From NCBI GenBank assembly GCA_965217095.1, contig OZ244235.1, forward strand, positions 3,596,001 through 3,660,000: a stretch of DNA of 64,000 nt, written 5' to 3'. Source of the stretch: CAYNZV01 sp965217095. Lineage in GTDB: Bacteria > Latescibacterota > UBA2968 > UBA8231. Below the pieces are notes generated by a model. It searched no databases. It was not told where the DNA came from and saw only the letters and a list, made by a program, of their open reading frames with translations. The translations under genes and the position numbers were made by a program. This document shows positions 35,866 to 45,411 of this stretch, piece by piece. The first letter of the stretch is position 1. Every line of letters starts with the position of its first letter.

Positions 35866-36622
35866 ATGATGAACGAAGATATCGGCACGATTCTGAAAGG
35901 ATGGAAATTCACGCCGGGAGACCTGGGAGTTCGCAAGATCACCGGATTGGACGGCAAGAGCAAGATCCAGATTCGCATGGACCTGGGTCTGATGCAGTTG
36001 GAGTGGAATGGCCGACCCGACGCCGACCGGCCAGAGGGATTCTCGACCTTGCTGGAATATTATCAGGACCGGCGGAAAGTAGGGGCGCCAAGCTCAAGCT
36101 TCATCCTCTCGCGCGCGGATTGCTGGGCTTTAGCCCAGGAAGCTATGCAGTACTATTGGCGCCGCATCAGCTTCTTCGAATTGAAAGAGTATAAAAACGC
36201 CGAAGAGGATGCGATGCACAACATCAGTATCCTCGACATGTGTCTCGAATACGCCGAACACGACGAAGATCGGCAAGTGGCCGAGCAATACCGGCCGTTC
36301 GTCACGGCTCATTGCGTCCAAGCCCGAGCACTAGCAGAATTTCGACGGCGCCCTGGAGGAGATTCAACAAGGAATCAAGGATATCGAAGATTTTCTATCC
36401 GGACTAGAAAACTTCGAGGACCTGGAGGAATGCCAGGAGTTGCAGTTTCTGCGCGAGTGGGAACGGGAGATCGAAAGCACTCGTCCCCTCAGCGTCGAGG
36501 AACAGCTGAATGCCGATCTCCAGGCAGCCGTCGAAGAAGAGAAGTTCGAGCTTGCAGCATCGTTGCGAGATCGATTGCGCGCGTTGCATTCGAATCCAGC
36601 GCCCAATCAAGGCGAGATGTAA
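35866..36622 (+). pseudogene. UVR-motif protein, paralogue 2 (single frameshift)
   Basis: A diverged paralogue of the gene at 12512. The N-terminal block (GVRKITGLDGKSKIQIRMD, WNGRPDADRPEG), the TPR-like middle and the C-terminal UVR motif (DLQAAVEEEKFELAASLRDR) are all present, but the last third is in a different frame. Removing one T at about 36343-36345 restores ALAEFDGALEEIQQGIK and the reading frame to a TAA at 36622. It may be a sequencing error or a real lesion. Restored, the product would be about 251 residues. Function unknown. Confidence 0.75.
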
Positions 36623-36674
36623 GCCTGAGTCGCCCCTCGACACCCACCTTGCCCGCCTGAAACTCGCCCCCGCA

Positions 36675-38411
36675 TTGGTCCGCCCACTCTTTCTGTATCT
36701 CGCGATGGTCTCCGTTATGACGGTGACCTCCTGCGCCCATTTCGATCTCTCGGGAACACCCAAGGTAGAGGTCGTGGATCTGGTGTTCGGTCGACCCGTA
36801 GTGGGAGAGAACCGGCTGAATTTGACGATTCAGAGCAAGAATCAGGACCCCATGATGGTTTTGCTGGAAGGTGTCTCGCCACAGGACGTTCGCTTCCGCT
36901 CTGAACGCGACCTCCGAATGCCAGATTCTGGCGGCGGACGGTTCGAACTCCTCTACAGCGTCACCACCCCCGGGTTGCACCGCGCCCATCTCCGTATCTA
37001 CGACCTGAGCAGCGCCAAGATCGTATATCAGTCGGATGAAATTCAGGTCGGGGTTCTGCCAGTCTGGGAGTTTACCCAGGATCGCTCCTACTACACCTCT
37101 GAAGCGGCGATTCGATTTCGTTCGAGGCTTAATCGTACCGACGATGCCGTCATCAGCGTCAACGTCGAGCTAGATAATGGCGACAGTACGATCGTTGGGC
37201 AGGAACTGCTGGGGCAGCAGCGGGAGCTCGAAGGATCTATTGCGACGGCTGGGTTGGCCGTCGGCGAATATACCCTGGCTGCCCGGGTGCAGCTAGAAAG
37301 TGGAATCAGGGATTCGGTCTTCCTGAAGGTGAGAAAGCTGCCGCCGGCGTCTAACGAGGTGAAGCTCGATCTCTTTACGAAGTCTCTGATACGGAATGGG
37401 GATCCGTTCTTCCCCATAGGCATCTACTGGCTCAGACAAGAGACGCTCGCGGAAGTCAAAAAGCTGCGGTTCAATTCAGGCGACTACTACTACAAGCTCG
37501 ACGATGCGGCCGTTGCGGACCTGATGGACACGGCAACGGAGGAAGGGGTCGCCATCCTGTTGGAGCTCAGCGACCACATCCGCAACCTGGAAGTTCCCGA
37601 TACCACGGCCATCTACAACAAGGTTATGCGCTACCGGAACCACCCCGCCCTGTTGGCATGGTACCTGGTGGACGAGCCGGCGGATGCCGGGGTCAAACCG
37701 ACCGACACCATGCAGATCTATCAGCGCATCCGACAGCTGGATCCGTATCATCCGGTTTCCCTCGTCAATAACCGTCCACACACCTTTGCAGACTACATCG
37801 GTTCCAGCGACGTCGTCGCCATCGATCCGTATCCGGTGCCGACCTATCCCATATCTCGCGTGTCTGAGTACGCCAAGCAAGCTAGCTGGGTCAGCATGAC
37901 CCAAAAACCGGTGTGGCTGGTCGCCCAGGCCTTTGGGGGAGTTGAGCATTGGCCCCGCGCGCCTACATCCGCCGAGCTGAGAAACATGGTGTACCAAGGA
38001 TTGGTGCAGGGTGCGCGGGGTATCTTTTTCTATCGCTACTGCGGCGCGGATGAGCGCCACATCCAACCCAGCCCATTGTGGCGGGAGGTGCGGAGGTTGG
38101 CGGAAGTGCTAGAAACCCTGTCCCCCATCCTCGTCGCGGAGGATCGATCCTTCGCTGCGACGCGAGTGGGTGGCAACGGCAAGCTGCAGATCATGATCAG
38201 AGAAGCGGATCATGAATATTATCTGTTTGCAGTCAATCCCACCCGCGGAGTTCGCCAGGCCGAGTACGATATCGAAGGTTTGATGCCGATCACCGGAATA
38301 GAGGTTGTTGCCGGTCCTCAATCCCTTTCGGTAGTCACCGATGGCCGGCTCCACCTCGAGCTGGGACCCCTTGGGGCAGGTGTCTACCGGCTCCTCGTCG
38401 CTGGAGTGTAA
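36675..38411 (+). CDS. Lipoprotein with glycoside-hydrolase-like TIM barrel
   Basis: About 578 residues. I chose the TTG at 36675 because it gives a compact lipoprotein signal ending in the lipobox TVTSC. An N-terminal beta-sandwich covers about residues 25-210, followed by a (beta/alpha)8-like barrel. The barrel has PIGIYWLRQETLAEVKKLRF, RYRNHPALLAWYLVDEPAD (a likely catalytic Asp/Glu pair), DVVAIDPYPVP and GARGIFFYRYCG. The pattern resembles GH2/GH5-like or DUF4434-type hydrolases of environmental bacteria; the sugar target is unknown. The start region directly follows the UVR paralogue. Confidence 0.78.
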   Translation: MVRPLFLYLAMVSVMTVTSCAHFDLSGTPKVEVVDLVFGRPVVGENRLNLTIQSKNQDPMMVLLEGVSPQDVRFRSERDLRMPDSGGGRFELLYSVTTPGLHRAHLRIYDLSSAKIVYQSDEIQVGVLPVWEFTQDRSYYTSEAAIRFRSRLNRTDDAVISVNVELDNGDSTIVGQELLGQQRELEGSIATAGLAVGEYTLAARVQLESGIRDSVFLKVRKLPPASNEVKLDLFTKSLIRNGDPFFPIGIYWLRQETLAEVKKLRFNSGDYYYKLDDAAVADLMDTATEEGVAILLELSDHIRNLEVPDTTAIYNKVMRYRNHPALLAWYLVDEPADAGVKPTDTMQIYQRIRQLDPYHPVSLVNNRPHTFADYIGSSDVVAIDPYPVPTYPISRVSEYAKQASWVSMTQKPVWLVAQAFGGVEHWPRAPTSAELRNMVYQGLVQGARGIFFYRYCGADERHIQPSPLWREVRRLAEVLETLSPILVAEDRSFAATRVGGNGKLQIMIREADHEYYLFAVNPTRGVRQAEYDIEGLMPITGIEVVAGPQSLSVVTDGRLHLELGPLGAGVYRLLVAGV

Positions 38412-38502
38412 ATTTTACTTGACGATATACATTATTACCCCGAAATTGCTCAGCCCTGTATCCGGGCACTTGGCAGCGAAAAGGGTGTAAACAGGGGACG
38501 TT

Positions 38503-38994
38503 ATGGCCAAAAAGGTTGCGCTGAATAAGAGAGACCGGGACAAGGTCAAGAAGAAGCTGCTGGAGCGCCGAGCCGAGCTCCTAAACGACCTGGACGGCAC
38601 CGAGACCGAGATCGACGGTCTTCAGGATGCCAAGGCTGACGATCTCGATCGCGCCGTCGAAGCCGGAGCGATGGAGCTACTGGTAACCCTGGGAGACACC
38701 GAGCGTCGGGAGCTGGAGGAAATTACCCTCGCCCTGGAAAAGCTCGACAGCGGCACCTACGGAAAATGCGAAGCCTGCCTGGAGACGACGTTGAATCTGT
38801 GTGAGACCTGCCCGTTCATTGCCAAACCAAGACTGGAGGCGCTGCCAACCGCAAGGCTGTGCGTCGCCTGCCAGGAAGCGGAGGAGATGAATCAGATCCC
38901 TTCGTATACGCGGCTGCGTCCCCGCAGAATGATATTCGGCGAAGACCTGGACGAGTACACCCATCCTCTGATGGATTCCAACGACGACAAATAG
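38503..38994 (+). CDS. DksA/TraR-family C4 zinc-finger protein with an extra CxxC
   Basis: A 163-residue protein. The helical coiled-coil N-terminus (KKKLLERRAELLNDLDGTE) and the acidic DDLDRAVEAG tip match DksA/TraR factors that enter the RNA polymerase secondary channel. The zinc-finger part has GKCEAC, then an additional CETC pair, then LEALPTARLCVAC. Canonical members have only the first and last CxxC and a shorter interval. A strong AGGGG ribosome site precedes the ATG. It probably tunes transcription during starvation. Confidence 0.85.
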   Translation: MAKKVALNKRDRDKVKKKLLERRAELLNDLDGTETEIDGLQDAKADDLDRAVEAGAMELLVTLGDTERRELEEITLALEKLDSGTYGKCEACLETTLNLCETCPFIAKPRLEALPTARLCVACQEAEEMNQIPSYTRLRPRRMIFGEDLDEYTHPLMDSNDDK

Positions 38995-39009
38995 GTCAGG
39001 CGTCTGCGC

Positions 39010-40479
39010 CTAGGGCGCCAACTCGCTCAGCTCCGCCATCGACGCCACCCTCAGATCCACCAGTTGCCGGCGATAGCTCACGATCGCGTCCAGCTTTTCG
39101 ATGCGGGATTGAGTGAGCTCCCCCTGGGCGTCGAGCAGATCCTGGCTTTGTATCAATCCCAGTTCGAAACGACTCTGCTCCACCTCGTAGGTACGTTCGG
39201 CGACCTCGAGCGCCGCCTGCCGCAGATCGATCTGGCGTTCCGCCTGCGCCAGGTTGCGCACCGCGTTCCTGATTTCGCGGATAATCTCCCGCTTCCTCAG
39301 GGAGGTGGCGATCCGGCTCTTCTCCAGGTCCACCTGCGCCTGGTTGACGGAACCCCGCTTGGATCCGCCATCGAGAATAGGCATCGTGACGTCGATGCCT
39401 ACACTCCAGAGGTTGCGCTCGAGATTGCTGCTGATATCCCCGACTTCTGAGCCCCTTCCGCGAACGCCTACGTTTGCGTTCAAGGTGGCCACCGGTCCGC
39501 TGTCCCGCTTTCGCTCCCGCAAGCCTAGCTGACTTATCTCCTCCTGAACCTCGGCCTGGCGAAGATCGGTTCTTCGCCGCAAACCCAGTTCCAACGCCCG
39601 TTCCGCATCGATAGGAAACCGGTGCGATTCCACTTCACTGACGACTTCCAGGGGTTCATCCATCTCCATGCCAAGAACCTCGCGCAGCAGATCCCGTCGG
39701 CGCTCGATTTCGGTCTCCGCCTGATCGAAATCGGCTTTCGCGCGCAGGAGAGCCACCTGCCATCGCAGCGCCTCCACCTCGGCTATGAGGCCGACCTCGA
39801 ACTTGCGTTTAGCGAGCTCCAGCGACGCCTCGGATTGCTCCAGACTTTGCTGCTCGATCTCCAGCTGGCGGATGCTGCGTACCAGATCGTAGTAAGCGCT
39901 GACCACCTGCTGCTCCAGGCTCAGCAGCTGACGCTGGTAGGTGTAGCCGGCGCCGTCGAGATTGAGCCGGGCACGCTCGAGGGCGAATTCCTCTCGCGCC
40001 CGGGTAAAGATTTCATGGCGGTAGCCGACCCTCAAGTCGCCGGAAAAGTCGAGAAAATCGGCGCGGCGATTCGAGGAGAAATCTCGGCGTTCGGCGTTGG
40101 ATGTGAGACTGAATTCACCTAGATGGAGAACCCGCTGGCTGACCGTGAGCTGGCCCCCGTACTGAAAATCGGTGTCCTCAGCCCGGACGCGCTGGAGCAG
40201 TGCGACGTTTTCCTGGGTGTCTCGAGTCTCCCGAAAACTGGGAACCCGAAGGTTGGCGTCGGCCTGGAGCTCGAACGGAGAGCGGGCGGCAAGGAGCTGA
40301 GCGCGACTCCGCTCCAGATCCTGAAGATCGCTTTTTCTCCTGAGGTTCCTTTCGTGGGCGATACCCAGGCACTGCTCGAGGGTGAGCTTTTCCTGGGCTG
40401 TCGCAGGGAGCGCCAGCACTAGTGCCGGCACTGCCGTTTTTAACCAGGAAGCTATTCGTGGGTGCGATAGGGAGTTCAT
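39010..40479 (-). CDS. TolC-family outer-membrane efflux protein
   Basis: A 489-residue outer-membrane factor. The signal peptide covers about residues 12-28 (TAVPALVLALPATAQ), then two OEP repeats begin with LTLEQCLGIAHERN, with long helical stretches of heptad-like sequence (ISQLGLRERKRDSG, LEVAERTYEVEQSRFELGL). It forms the trimeric exit duct for efflux or type I secretion. No pump or adaptor gene is adjacent. It is convergent with the DksA-like gene and divergent from the sugar-nucleotide cassette. Confidence 0.92.
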   Translation of the reverse strand: MNSLSHPRIASWLKTAVPALVLALPATAQEKLTLEQCLGIAHERNLRRKSDLQDLERSRAQLLAARSPFELQADANLRVPSFRETRDTQENVALLQRVRAEDTDFQYGGQLTVSQRVLHLGEFSLTSNAERRDFSSNRRADFLDFSGDLRVGYRHEIFTRAREEFALERARLNLDGAGYTYQRQLLSLEQQVVSAYYDLVRSIRQLEIEQQSLEQSEASLELAKRKFEVGLIAEVEALRWQVALLRAKADFDQAETEIERRRDLLREVLGMEMDEPLEVVSEVESHRFPIDAERALELGLRRRTDLRQAEVQEEISQLGLRERKRDSGPVATLNANVGVRGRGSEVGDISSNLERNLWSVGIDVTMPILDGGSKRGSVNQAQVDLEKSRIATSLRKREIIREIRNAVRNLAQAERQIDLRQAALEVAERTYEVEQSRFELGLIQSQDLLDAQGELTQSRIEKLDAIVSYRRQLVDLRVASMAELSELAP

Positions 40480-40596
40480 AAGCCTTGTCCGATTCCTTGA
40501 GGGGCGGAAAGCGGGTTTCGTATTATCTTACTTCAGGCACTAGTCTAGAGTACCGCGTGAACAGTATCAAGCCAGATTTGTCGGAGAATCCCTGAA

Positions 40597-41532
40597 ATGG
40601 CTTCATTTCTCGTCACTGGTGGCGCCGGTTTCGTCGGCTCGCACCTGGTGGAAGAGTTGTTACGTCGCGGGGAGCAAGTGCGCATTCTCGACAATTTCTC
40701 TACCTCCAAGCGGGAGAACATCGGGACATTCCAGGACAATGTGGAGCTTATCGAAGGTGATATCCGGAGTTCCCACACCGTCCGCGAGGCGGTCGCCGGC
40801 ATCGATATCATTTTTCACCAAGGTGCTCTGCCTTCGGTGGCGCGCTCCGTCAAAGACCCCTTGACCACCAACGAAATAAACGTCGCCGGCACCTTGAATG
40901 TTCTCGACGCCGCGCGGGATGCAGGGGTCAAGCGGGTCGTATTCGCCTCCTCCTCGTCGGTGTATGGCGCCAACGAGGAGATTCCCAAGCGGGAAGAGAT
41001 GCTGCCGATGCCGATCTCACCCTACGGTGTTTCGAAGCTTACCGGGGAAAAGTACTGCGAGGTTTTTTCACACATATACGGACTCGAGACCGTGGCGCTG
41101 CGTTACTTCAATGTCTTCGGACCGCGCCAGGATCCCCAGTCATCATACGCCGCATTTATTCCGCGGTTCATCGTCGGCATCGCCGAGGCAAAAGAGTTAA
41201 CCATCAACGGCGATGGCAATCAATCTCGCGACTTCACCTTCGTAAGCAATGTGGTCGATGCCAATCTGCGCGCAGCGCATGCCGAGGATGTGAGCGGCCA
41301 GGTGTTCAACATTGCCTGTGGATCCAGCCTCACTGTCAACGAGGTTGTGCACATTGTACGCGAAATCCTGGGAACCGAGGGCCGTGTGAAACATGGTCCG
41401 CCAGCCCCGGGGGACGTGGCACACTCACTGGCCGACATTACACGCGCGCGAGAAAAACTCGGATATGAACCCCTGGTGCCTGCCGATGAGGGCTTGCGAA
41501 GAGCCGTTCAGTGGTTCAGGAAGGAAGCTTGA
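40597..41532 (+). CDS. NAD-dependent epimerase/dehydratase (UDP-sugar 4-epimerase-like)
   Basis: A 311-residue extended SDR enzyme. The Rossmann motif TGGAGFVGSHLVEEL is at residue 7, the catalytic Ser/Thr region is FASSSSVYG, and the YxxxK pair is in YGVSKLTGEKYC. The closest families are WbpP/Gne/TviC-type UDP-GlcNAc(A) 4-epimerases. It opens the nucleotide-sugar cassette, and its stop overlaps the TTG start of the next gene, so the two enzymes are coupled. Confidence 0.9.
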   Translation: MASFLVTGGAGFVGSHLVEELLRRGEQVRILDNFSTSKRENIGTFQDNVELIEGDIRSSHTVREAVAGIDIIFHQGALPSVARSVKDPLTTNEINVAGTLNVLDAARDAGVKRVVFASSSSVYGANEEIPKREEMLPMPISPYGVSKLTGEKYCEVFSHIYGLETVALRYFNVFGPRQDPQSSYAAFIPRFIVGIAEAKELTINGDGNQSRDFTFVSNVVDANLRAAHAEDVSGQVFNIACGSSLTVNEVVHIVREILGTEGRVKHGPPAPGDVAHSLADITRAREKLGYEPLVPADEGLRRAVQWFRKEA

Positions 41533-42848
41533 GAATCGCATTGCACCAAGCGCTGATCAAGAAAATAGAAGCGAAGGAGGCCCACGTTGCCATAATAGGA
41601 TTAGGCTACGTGGGGCTTCCCCTGGCCGTCGAATTTGCCAGCGCCGGGCTTAAGACCACCGGCATCGATCTCAACGAGGAAAAGGTGGCGTTGGTACGTC
41701 GTGGAACCTCCTACCTCGCCGACGTCACCGACGAAGAAGTGGGAGCGGCCGTCAACTCCGGAGCCCTGAACGCTACGACCGATTTCGGGGCGCTCGCCAC
41801 AGTGGACTGCGTATGTATTTGTGTTCCCACCCCGCTGGGAAAGACCAAAGATCCAGATATCTCTTATATAGTCGCGGCCAGCGATGAGATCGCACGTTAT
41901 TTCCACCCAGGCTTGCTCGTTGTCCTGGAGAGCACCACCTACCCCGGCACCACCGAGGAATTGATTCTACCGCGATTGGATGCCGACGGGGCGACCGTCG
42001 GTAAGGATTTCTTCTTAGCTTTTTCGCCCGAGCGCGTGGACCCGGGCAACACAGTCTGGAAGACGAGAAACACACCGAAGGTGATCGGCGGCATGACGCC
42101 GGCCTGCACCAAGGCAGCGGTTGCGCTTTACCGCAACGCCGTCGATACGCTAGTCCCTGTATCCTCTCCCGCGGCCGCGGAAATGGTGAAGTTGCTGGAG
42201 AACACCTTCCGTGCCGTGAACATCGGCCTGGTAAACGAGATCGCGTTGATCTGTGACCGCCTCGAGTTGAATGTCTGGGAGATTATTGACGCCGCGGCTA
42301 CCAAACCGTTCGGCTACATGAAATTTACCCCAGGACCGGGTTTGGGAGGACACTGCATTCCCATCGATCCGTTGTATCTGTCATGGAAGATGCGCGGCAT
42401 GAACTACGAAGCGCGGTTCATCGATCTTGCCGACAAGGTGAACGCCGAGATGCCGCATCACGTAGCCCGTAAGGTGATGGACGCACTGAACGACGAGGGC
42501 AAAGCGCTGAAAGGGGCGCGGATTCTGGTGTTGGGTGTGGCTTACAAAGCCGGAACTGACGACGTGCGTGAAAGCCCAGCGGTGAATATTATCGAACTCT
42601 TGCGCCGGAAGGGTGCGGAGGTAAGCTATCACGATCCCCATGTGACAGTTCTACGGCTGGAATCGGGCGAGGAGCTCGCGTCCGTCGATCTCTCGAAGGA
42701 GAACCTCGACGGCGCCGACTGCGTGGTGCTGGTTACCAATCACGACGAATTCAAGGCCGGTGAGCTGGTAAACAGCGTGCGCCTCATCGTCGACACGCGC
42801 AACGCGCTGGGTGCGGTCGCGGGCTCGGCAAGAGTCGTAGGGCTCTAA
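41529..42848 (+). CDS. UDP-sugar 6-dehydrogenase (WbpA/TviB-like)
   Basis: A 439-residue nucleotide-sugar dehydrogenase. NAD-binding is in AIIGLGYVGLPLAVEFA, the active-site cysteine is in GGHCIPIDPLYLSW, and the C-terminal domain carries VLGVAYKAGTDDVRESP. It oxidises a UDP-N-acetylhexosamine to the uronic acid in two steps. I chose the TTG at 41529 because it overlaps the upstream stop (TTGA) and has AGGAAGGA before it. The 5' part is duplicated, diverged, in the chimera at 46952. Confidence 0.92.
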   Translation: MRIALHQALIKKIEAKEAHVAIIGLGYVGLPLAVEFASAGLKTTGIDLNEEKVALVRRGTSYLADVTDEEVGAAVNSGALNATTDFGALATVDCVCICVPTPLGKTKDPDISYIVAASDEIARYFHPGLLVVLESTTYPGTTEELILPRLDADGATVGKDFFLAFSPERVDPGNTVWKTRNTPKVIGGMTPACTKAAVALYRNAVDTLVPVSSPAAAEMVKLLENTFRAVNIGLVNEIALICDRLELNVWEIIDAAATKPFGYMKFTPGPGLGGHCIPIDPLYLSWKMRGMNYEARFIDLADKVNAEMPHHVARKVMDALNDEGKALKGARILVLGVAYKAGTDDVRESPAVNIIELLRRKGAEVSYHDPHVTVLRLESGEELASVDLSKENLDGADCVVLVTNHDEFKAGELVNSVRLIVDTRNALGAVAGSARVVGL

Positions 42849-42934
42849 TTCGACAGTGCCAACGCAAGTGTCTCGCAATCATACGAATTCCAACCTGGCT
42901 TGATCAAGCGAGTGATAGCGGATCGAACAGCGAA

Positions 42935-43648
42935 ATGCGGGTAGAAGACCTCACCGTCAAGATCTTCGCCGATGGTGCCGATCGGGACAGCATGCTCGAG
43001 ATGTACGCCAGCCCGCTGATCAAAGGGTTCACCACCAACCCGACGCTGATGCGCAAGGCGGGGATCTCCGACTACAAGGCGTTCGCGAAAGATATCGTCA
43101 GCGAGATCCCTGACCGGCCTATCTCCTTCGAGGTTTTCTCCGACGAATTCGACGAGATGAGGCGCCAGGCCGAAGATATCGCCGGCTGGGGCGACAACGT
43201 CTACGTCAAGATTCCGGTTACAAACACCAGGGGCGAGACCAGTTATGGCTTGGTGAACGAGCTTTCACACGCGGGTGTGAAAGTCAACGTTACCGCCTTG
43301 ATGTTGCAGGAACAGGTGCGTCGGGTGGGCGCGGCCGTCGCAGGTGGTGCGCCTGCATGTGTGTCGGTTTTCGCCGGCCGCATCGCCGACACCGGTTGCG
43401 ATCCGGTGCCGGTCATGACTGACGCGGTGGAGATCTTGAAGTCGAGTCCGAACGCAGAGTTGATCTGGGCGAGCCCGAGGGAGCTGTTGAACATCTTCCA
43501 GGCAGACCAAGTGGGCTGCCACATTATTACCGCCACCAGTGATGTGTTGAAGAAGCTGCCTCTGATCGGCAAGGAGTTGGCCGAGTATTCGTTGGACACG
43601 GTGAAGATGTTCTACCAAGATGCCAGGGCGGCTGGGTACGAACTGTGA
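42935..43648 (+). CDS. Transaldolase-family protein
   Basis: A 237-residue class I aldolase of the small transaldolase/fructose-6-phosphate aldolase group. TNPTLMRKAGISDY near residue 35 and the Schiff-base lysine in NVYVKIPVT identify it, with NVTALML and SVFAGRIADTG following. Within a nucleotide-sugar cassette and beside a SIS protein it probably makes or rearranges a phosphorylated sugar precursor rather than serving the pentose-phosphate pathway; this is inference from context. Confidence 0.88.
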   Translation: MRVEDLTVKIFADGADRDSMLEMYASPLIKGFTTNPTLMRKAGISDYKAFAKDIVSEIPDRPISFEVFSDEFDEMRRQAEDIAGWGDNVYVKIPVTNTRGETSYGLVNELSHAGVKVNVTALMLQEQVRRVGAAVAGGAPACVSVFAGRIADTGCDPVPVMTDAVEILKSSPNAELIWASPRELLNIFQADQVGCHIITATSDVLKKLPLIGKELAEYSLDTVKMFYQDARAAGYEL

Positions 43649-43699
43649 CCTGTGCTGTCCACGAATCCACCGCCGCCAATCGAATCGAGTTGAGTTCGC

Positions 43700-44284
43700 G
43701 TGGAATACCCTGATAGATATCTGGCGAACGCCAAGAAGGTGATAGACCTTCTCGATCGAACCTCCATCGAGCGTTTGGTGCAGCTCGTAGTGGAAACGCG
43801 CCAGGGCGGCGGTAGACTGTTTATCCTCGGCGTCGGCGGGAGCGCCGGAAACGCCTCCCACGCGGTCAACGATTTTCGCAAGATTGCTGGAATGGAAGCG
43901 TACGCGCCGACGGACAACGTGTCCGAGTTGACCGCGCGCGTAAACGACGACGGCTGGAATACGGTGTTTGTTCGTTGGCTGGAAGGGAGCCGGCTGGCGA
44001 AAAAGGACCTCATCCTGGTTCTGTCCGTCGGCGGCGGGGACCTGGAAAGGAATGTGAGCGTCAACCTCGTGAGGGCTCTGCAGTACGCGCGGGAAGTCGA
44101 TGCGCGGGTCTGCGGGATTGTCGGACGCGACGGGGGGTACACCGCCACAGTGGCCGACGCCTGCGTGATCGTTCCGACCGTGGACGATGCAATGGTAACA
44201 CCTCTATCTGAGTCCTTTCAAGCGGTGGTGTGGCACCTGGTTGTGTCGCATCCGCAAGTGCAGGTGGGCGAAGTGGGAAGCTGA
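43700..44284 (+). CDS. SIS-domain sugar isomerase (GmhA-like)
   Basis: A 194-residue phosphosugar-isomerase-type protein with the SIS motifs FILGVGGSAGNASHAVNDF and LVLSVGGGDLERNVS, similar in length to GmhA (sedoheptulose-7-phosphate isomerase). The start is GTG at 43700. Some GmhA metal/catalytic residues cannot be confirmed by eye. With the neighbouring transaldolase it suggests synthesis of a heptose or other phosphosugar for the surface polymer. Confidence 0.85.
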   Translation: MEYPDRYLANAKKVIDLLDRTSIERLVQLVVETRQGGGRLFILGVGGSAGNASHAVNDFRKIAGMEAYAPTDNVSELTARVNDDGWNTVFVRWLEGSRLAKKDLILVLSVGGGDLERNVSVNLVRALQYAREVDARVCGIVGRDGGYTATVADACVIVPTVDDAMVTPLSESFQAVVWHLVVSHPQVQVGEVGS

Positions 44285-44299
44285 AGCCCGGCCTATCCA

Positions 44300-45319
44300 A
44301 TGAGTGATTTGCTCGGAATAGCGTGTGTGGGGGCCGGTAACTGGGGAAAGAACCTGGTCAGGGCATTCCACGGTCTACCCGACGTGGATCTCAAGTTCAT
44401 CTGCGACGCCGAAGCAAAAACCCGACATGACATGGAGCAAACGTATTCCGACACGACCGTCGTCGCCGACTACGAGCAGGTCTTAGCTGACCAAAGTGTG
44501 GAGGCGGTTGTGCTGGCCGTGCCGGCAATACAGCATTTCGAGGCGGCGAAACGAGCGCTGGAGGCCGGCAAACACGTCTTTGTGGAAAAGCCGATGACCC
44601 TGAATGTCCGCGACGCCCGGGAGCTGGTAGAGCTGGCCGAGAAGACCGGTCGGATCCTAATGGTGGGCCATCTCCTCGAGTATCACCCCGCTGTTCAGAT
44701 GCTGAAGGAGCTGATTCAGAACGGAGAATTGGGAGACGTTTATTATCTCTATTCCCAGCGTGTGAACCTGGGCATAATCCGCCAGGACGAGAACGCGTTG
44801 TGGAGCTTCGCACCCCACGATGTTTCCACCGTGTTGTATTTGCTTGGCCAGGAGCCCGACTCAGTCAGCGCCCGCGGCGAGTGTTATCTCCAGAAAGGCA
44901 TCGAAGATGTGGTTTTCGTGAATCTGCATTTCACCGATGGTAAGATGGCGCAGCTGCAACTCTCGTGGCTCGATCCGCACAAGATTCGCAAGCTAACTAT
45001 CGTCGGCAGCCGCAAGATGGTCGTATTCGACGATGTAGAAAGCGCTGAGAAGGTTCGCATCTATGACAAGTCGGCCGAGCGCAGGGATTATGTGTCCTAC
45101 GGTGATGCGATATCGCTGCGATTCGGAGATGTGGTGATACCGCATTTGGAGATGGCCGAGCCTTTGGTGCTGGAGTGCCGGCATTTTGTTGACTGCGTTG
45201 CGAAAGCCAAGGCCCCTAGAAGCGACGGTTGGGATGGGCTCCGTGTGGTGAGGGTGTTGGAGGCCGCGCAGTCGTCCCTATGCCGGAACGGTGAGCCGAT
45301 AACAATGCGAGCCTTGTAG
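44300..45319 (+). CDS. Gfo/Idh/MocA-family oxidoreductase
   Basis: A 339-residue NAD(P) dehydrogenase with an N-terminal CVGAGNWGKNLVRAFHGL Rossmann site and the family VEKPMTLN motif near residue 97. It resembles WbpB/WlbA, which oxidise UDP-GlcNAcA at C3 before transamination. It follows the SIS gene by 15 bases. The final 110 residues have a diverged duplicate in the chimera at 47160-47494, showing that an entire related cassette once existed nearby. Confidence 0.9.
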   Translation: MSDLLGIACVGAGNWGKNLVRAFHGLPDVDLKFICDAEAKTRHDMEQTYSDTTVVADYEQVLADQSVEAVVLAVPAIQHFEAAKRALEAGKHVFVEKPMTLNVRDARELVELAEKTGRILMVGHLLEYHPAVQMLKELIQNGELGDVYYLYSQRVNLGIIRQDENALWSFAPHDVSTVLYLLGQEPDSVSARGECYLQKGIEDVVFVNLHFTDGKMAQLQLSWLDPHKIRKLTIVGSRKMVVFDDVESAEKVRIYDKSAERRDYVSYGDAISLRFGDVVIPHLEMAEPLVLECRHFVDCVAKAKAPRSDGWDGLRVVRVLEAAQSSLCRNGEPITMRAL

Positions 45320-45411
45320 GGTACTGCTACCGTCAGAAATTGCAGGGGCAGGGGAAATGGGTCTGTTTCGCAAAAAGGGGTTTAGCTAGGCGAAAAAGAC
45401 GATATATGTTA

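Noticed and set aside
38996..39016. AGGCG-TCTG-CGCCT hairpin as a terminator for the DksA-like gene
   Set aside because: A five-base stem with no following T-run; too weak to call.
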